Assembly: GCA_947589245.1 (NCBI GenBank)
Contig: CANQBD010000008.1
Location: 1 to 55,715 of the forward strand
Origin: an uncultured Anaeroplasmataceae bacterium
GTDB lineage: Bacteria; Bacillota_I; Bacilli_A; Acholeplasmatales; Anaeroplasmataceae
Direction: 5' to 3'
DNA: 55,715 nt
Shown in pieces: positions 53,556 through 55,715 of this stretch. Positions within the stretch are counted from its first letter, which is position 1. Every line of letters starts with the position of its first letter. The notes beneath the pieces are model-generated. The model made no database searches and was not told where the DNA came from. It saw only the letters and a program-made list of their open reading frames with translations. The position numbers were made by a program, and so were the translations under genes.

Positions 53556-53804
53556 ATGCAAAAGCAAATTGTTGTTAAAAGTACTGTTGGTTTACATGCT
53601 AGCTTAGCTGCAAAGGTTGTTCAAGCCGCATCTAAATATTCAGTAGATATTAATTTACATTATCACAATAAAGTAATTGATGTTAAGTCAATTTTAGGAT
53701 TAATGTCTTTAGCTATTCCTAGAGGCGAAAATGTAGTTATTGAAGCAACAGGAGAACAAGCTGATGCAGCTATAGCTGATATTGCTTCAATTCTTGAAAA
53801 ATAA
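53556..53804 (+). CDS. HPr-like phosphocarrier with altered active-site loop
   Basis: An 82-residue protein of the HPr fold. The phosphorylatable His is kept (H14, in GLHA), and S45 in KSILGLMSL corresponds to the HPr-kinase site Ser46. The usual HARPA loop is HASLA, so the conserved Arg17 and Pro18 are Ser and Leu. Crh, the regulatory HPr paralogue, differs because it loses the His instead. The gene lies between pgk and tpiA, not with ptsI. A regulatory role linking glycolytic intermediates to CcpA, or a weak phosphocarrier, is possible; the fold assignment is firm, the function is not. SD aaaggagaa lies before ATG. Confidence 0.9.
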   Translation: MQKQIVVKSTVGLHASLAAKVVQAASKYSVDINLHYHNKVIDVKSILGLMSLAIPRGENVVIEATGEQADAAIADIASILEK

Positions 53805-53825
53805 TAATAGAAGGAAGATAGAGTT

Positions 53826-54584
53826 ATGAGAAAACCAGTTATGGCTGGAAATTGGAAAATGAATAAAACAAGAGATGAGGCTTTACAATTTATCTATGCA
53901 GTAAGTGATAAGTTGCCTAGTTTGGACAAGCTTGATTCTATTGTTTGTGCTCCAGCTATTATTTTAAGAGACTTAGTTAAGCGTCAAGGTGATAGTTTAA
54001 AAATTGGAGCTCAAAATGTCCATTTTGCAGAAAGTGGAGCTTACACTGGCGAAATTTCACCTGTTATGCTTGCTTCAACTGGCGTGGAATATGTTATTAT
54101 TGGTCATAGTGAACGCCGTAGTTATTTTGCTGAAACTGATGAAACAGTTAATTTGAAGGCTAAAGCCGCTTTAGATCATGGTTTGAAACCAATCATTTGT
54201 TGTGGTGAGACCTTAGAAGAAAGGGAGAATGGTTCAACAAATGAAGTTTTAAAACGTCAAATCACTAAAGCTTTAGATGGTTTGACATCTGATGATTTAA
54301 AAAATGTTATTATTGCTTATGAACCAGTATGGGCAATTGGTACAGGCAAAGTTGCTTCTAGTGAAGTTGCTGATGAAGCGTGTGGATATATTAGAGGTTT
54401 AGTACAAGGTATTTATTCTTCCCGTACAGCTTCTAATTTAAGAATTTTATATGGTGGATCTATGTCACCTAAAAATGTTAGTGAGTTAATGGCTCAACCT
54501 AATATTGATGGTGGTTTAGTTGGTGGTGCATCATTAAATCCAGAAAGTTTTTTAGAGCTTTGTAATAAAGCGGTTCAGGATTAA
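53826..54584 (+). CDS. tpiA: Triosephosphate isomerase
   Basis: Interconverts dihydroxyacetone phosphate and glyceraldehyde-3-phosphate. GNWKMNKT contains the catalytic Lys, VIIGHSERR the catalytic His, and AYEPVWAIGTGKVAS the catalytic Glu and loop 6; ILYGGSMSPKN and DGGLVGGASL form the phosphate site. It has 252 residues. It is probably cotranscribed with pgk; SD gaaggaag is present. The 71-base gap after it holds no clear terminator. Confidence 0.98.
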   Translation: MRKPVMAGNWKMNKTRDEALQFIYAVSDKLPSLDKLDSIVCAPAIILRDLVKRQGDSLKIGAQNVHFAESGAYTGEISPVMLASTGVEYVIIGHSERRSYFAETDETVNLKAKAALDHGLKPIICCGETLEERENGSTNEVLKRQITKALDGLTSDDLKNVIIAYEPVWAIGTGKVASSEVADEACGYIRGLVQGIYSSRTASNLRILYGGSMSPKNVSELMAQPNIDGGLVGGASLNPESFLELCNKAVQD

Positions 54585-54655
54585 CAAAGGTTTTAAGGTA
54601 GATACCAAAGAAAATATTGTGTCCACTTTTGTTTTACTATTGAGGAGGTTATAAG

Positions 54656-54967
54656 ATGTCAATTCGCTCAAAAATTATTGCTGCAACACCAATGATAACA
54701 ATTATTATTTATCTTTTATTAGGGTTTTGTGCTAATGCTTGGCATCCAGGTTGGGTTGTCTTTTTAGCAATTCCCCTAGTTCCAATGCTTTTAGGTAAGA
54801 AAACCATTGTTGCAGTTTATCCAACTATTTGTGTTATTGCTTATTTAGTTATGGGGCTTGTTTGGAATTTATGGCATCCAGGATGGATAATTTTCTTAAC
54901 TATTCCCGTAATAGAGATTTTCTTTGGTGGCAGTAGAAAAAAATGTATTGTCATCACAAAAGAATAA
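54656..54967 (+). CDS. Small membrane protein with internal duplication (WHPGW repeats)
   Basis: Not a named family that I can place. The 103-residue protein consists of two homologous halves. The pattern MITIIIYLLLGFCANAWHPG, then WVVFLAIPLVPMLLG, is repeated as YPTICVIAYLVMGLVWNLWHPG, then WIIFLTIPVIEIFFG, about 41 residues later. Each half has two short hydrophobic helices separated by a WHPGW turn, giving four helices. Strong SD gaggaggt lies before ATG. A terminator follows. The repeat implies intragenic duplication; the role is unknown. Confidence 0.85.
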   Translation: MSIRSKIIAATPMITIIIYLLLGFCANAWHPGWVVFLAIPLVPMLLGKKTIVAVYPTICVIAYLVMGLVWNLWHPGWIIFLTIPVIEIFFGGSRKKCIVITKE

Positions 54968-54975
54968 TTAGAATT

Positions 54976-55003
54976 AATCTGTCATTATATTGGCAGATTT
55001 TTT
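54976..55003 (+). terminator. Terminator after the WHPGW-repeat gene
   Basis: AATCTGTC and GGCAGATT form an 8-bp stem (one G-T pair) with an 8-base loop, followed by TTTTT. Confidence 0.85.
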
Positions 55004-55023
55004 CTTTATTTTAACTTGGTATA

Positions 55024-55032
55024 TGGTATAAT
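55024..55032 (+). promoter_or_regulatory. Extended -10 promoter of the last gene
   Basis: TGGTATAAT lies 25 bases before the ATG of the following gene. No good -35 is visible at 16-18 bases, which fits an extended -10 promoter. Confidence 0.5.
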
Positions 55033-55056
55033 TAGGTTAGTATGTGAGGTAAATTT

Positions 55057-55623
55057 ATGAGTAAAAAAGAAGTAATTGAAAAAGTAAAAAAAGAAATAAA
55101 TGAATTTATTACAGATCAAAATTTTTCTAATTATGTTGAAAATGAAACATCATCAACAATTGTTATCAACTTAAATGAAGGAAATATTTTTGATGAATAT
55201 AGCGGGGAATCACTACTTTGTGAGGACATTTATAATTACACGGAAAATACATTTAAACTTGTTGATAAGCGAAGAGAAGTAAATATTAAAATGAATTTTC
55301 CTATGAATTATCCTCAAGAAGCGATTGATAAGGTGAAAAAGACTTTTAAAACGCACTACGCTGTTGAATTGCTCCAAAATCGTAAGCAGTTATTTCAAAC
55401 TAGACTTATAAGTTTAATTTTATTATTTATTGGGGTTGTTTTTTTAGTTGTATATGGCTTATTATCCTTTTTTAATGCTGATTTTATTTTTCAAAATGTT
55501 ATGGAAATTGTATCTTGGGTTTTTATTTGGGAAGCTACAAATCAATTTTTCTTTCAAAATATTTCTAACAAAAGGACAATGTTGAGAAATTTAATTCTCT
55601 TTAATGCTAAAATATCTGATTAA
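55057..55623 (+). CDS. Uncharacterised membrane protein with two C-terminal helices
   Basis: A 188-residue protein. An acidic, soluble N-terminal domain (about 1-120) contains NFPMNYPQEAIDKVKKTFKTHYAVEL; two hydrophobic helices (about 127-147 and 150-168) and a final amphipathic segment ending in NLILFNAKISD follow. The segment IVSWVFIWEATNQFFF is reminiscent of a conserved, unnamed Firmicutes membrane-protein family; I cannot give a function. SD gaggt lies before ATG. It is monocistronic as far as the window shows. Confidence 0.78.
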   Translation: MSKKEVIEKVKKEINEFITDQNFSNYVENETSSTIVINLNEGNIFDEYSGESLLCEDIYNYTENTFKLVDKRREVNIKMNFPMNYPQEAIDKVKKTFKTHYAVELLQNRKQLFQTRLISLILLFIGVVFLVVYGLLSFFNADFIFQNVMEIVSWVFIWEATNQFFFQNISNKRTMLRNLILFNAKISD

Positions 55624-55645
55624 AAAGGATGTTAAAATTTTGAGT

Positions 55646-55680
55646 TCCCCGTTTTTCCATTTTCAAAAGAAAGACGGGGA
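55646..55680 (+). promoter_or_regulatory. GC-rich hairpin near the window end
   Basis: TCCCCG and CGGGGA anchor a stem that continues through about five A-T and G-T pairs. This is unusually GC-rich here. No T-run follows; instead an SD-like aaagaaagg appears, so it may be a leader structure for a gene beyond the window. Confidence 0.45.
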
Positions 55681-55715
55681 GTATCATTTTAAAAGAAAGG
55701 ATAACACTAAAATAA

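Noticed and set aside
53556-53804. Crh (regulatory HPr paralogue)
   Set aside because: Crh lacks the active His; here the His is present and it is Arg/Pro that are changed.

Overview
The window reads as chromosomal DNA of an AT-rich, Gram-positive, probably anaerobic endospore-former in class Bacilli, most likely an uncultured gut lineage near Erysipelotrichales/RF39. The evidence is low-GC codon use, strong Shine-Dalgarno (SD) sites, many GTG/TTG starts and Firmicutes gene orders (upp-atp-ywzB-spoIIQ-spoIIID; pheST-rlmN-rsgA-rpe; rpmB-fakA-recG-plsX-rnc; dnaD-nth). TGA is used as a stop and Trp is TGG, so this is genetic code 11, not the Mycoplasma code. Spo0A, SpoIIQ, SpoIIID and Cse60 are all present, which points to sporulation. 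No rRNA, tRNA, CRISPR array, insertion sequence or prophage was seen.

Region 1 (1-12861). spo0A on the minus strand is followed by a pectin locus. A divergent cytoplasmic pectinesterase faces a plus-strand operon of about 10.6 kb. That operon holds a rhamnogalacturonan acetylesterase, two CUT1 permeases, a very large lipoprotein binding protein, a dedicated MalK-like ATPase, a GH28 polygalacturonase and five small multi-pass membrane proteins of unknown function. None of the enzymes has a signal peptide. The layout implies import of still-decorated pectin oligosaccharides, then de-esterification, deacetylation and hydrolysis inside the cell.

Region 2 (12874-22293). rpiB, upp and a complete F-type ATP synthase operon appear to be transcribed together. 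The c-subunit carries a two-carboxylate, ESTGIY-type sodium-binding signature. ywzB, spoIIQ (with a forespore-type promoter) and spoIIID follow.

Region 3 (22268-34296). yigZ is on the minus strand. Then come the coupled genes cca-pulA-yhaM, a Phe T-box leader before pheST, rlmN, a kinase-less PASTA membrane protein, rsgA and rpe.

Region 4 (34418-37036). A metal-inducible operon encodes a CadC-like ArsR repressor, a free-standing heavy-metal-associated (HMA) protein and a P1B ATPase without its own HMA domain. Two palindromic operators sit in and after the promoter.

Region 5 (37058-45150). rpmB (minus), fakA, recG, plsX, rnc, a short dapB, dnaD, nth and cse60. Several genes usual at this locus (asp23/yloU, fapR, fabD, fabG, acpP, smc) are absent.

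Region 6 (45275-55715). An XRE-type regulator is coupled to an Ig-like surface protein. Then come dnaE with a degenerate PHP domain, two unknown genes, pgk, an atypical HPr, tpiA and two unknown membrane proteins.
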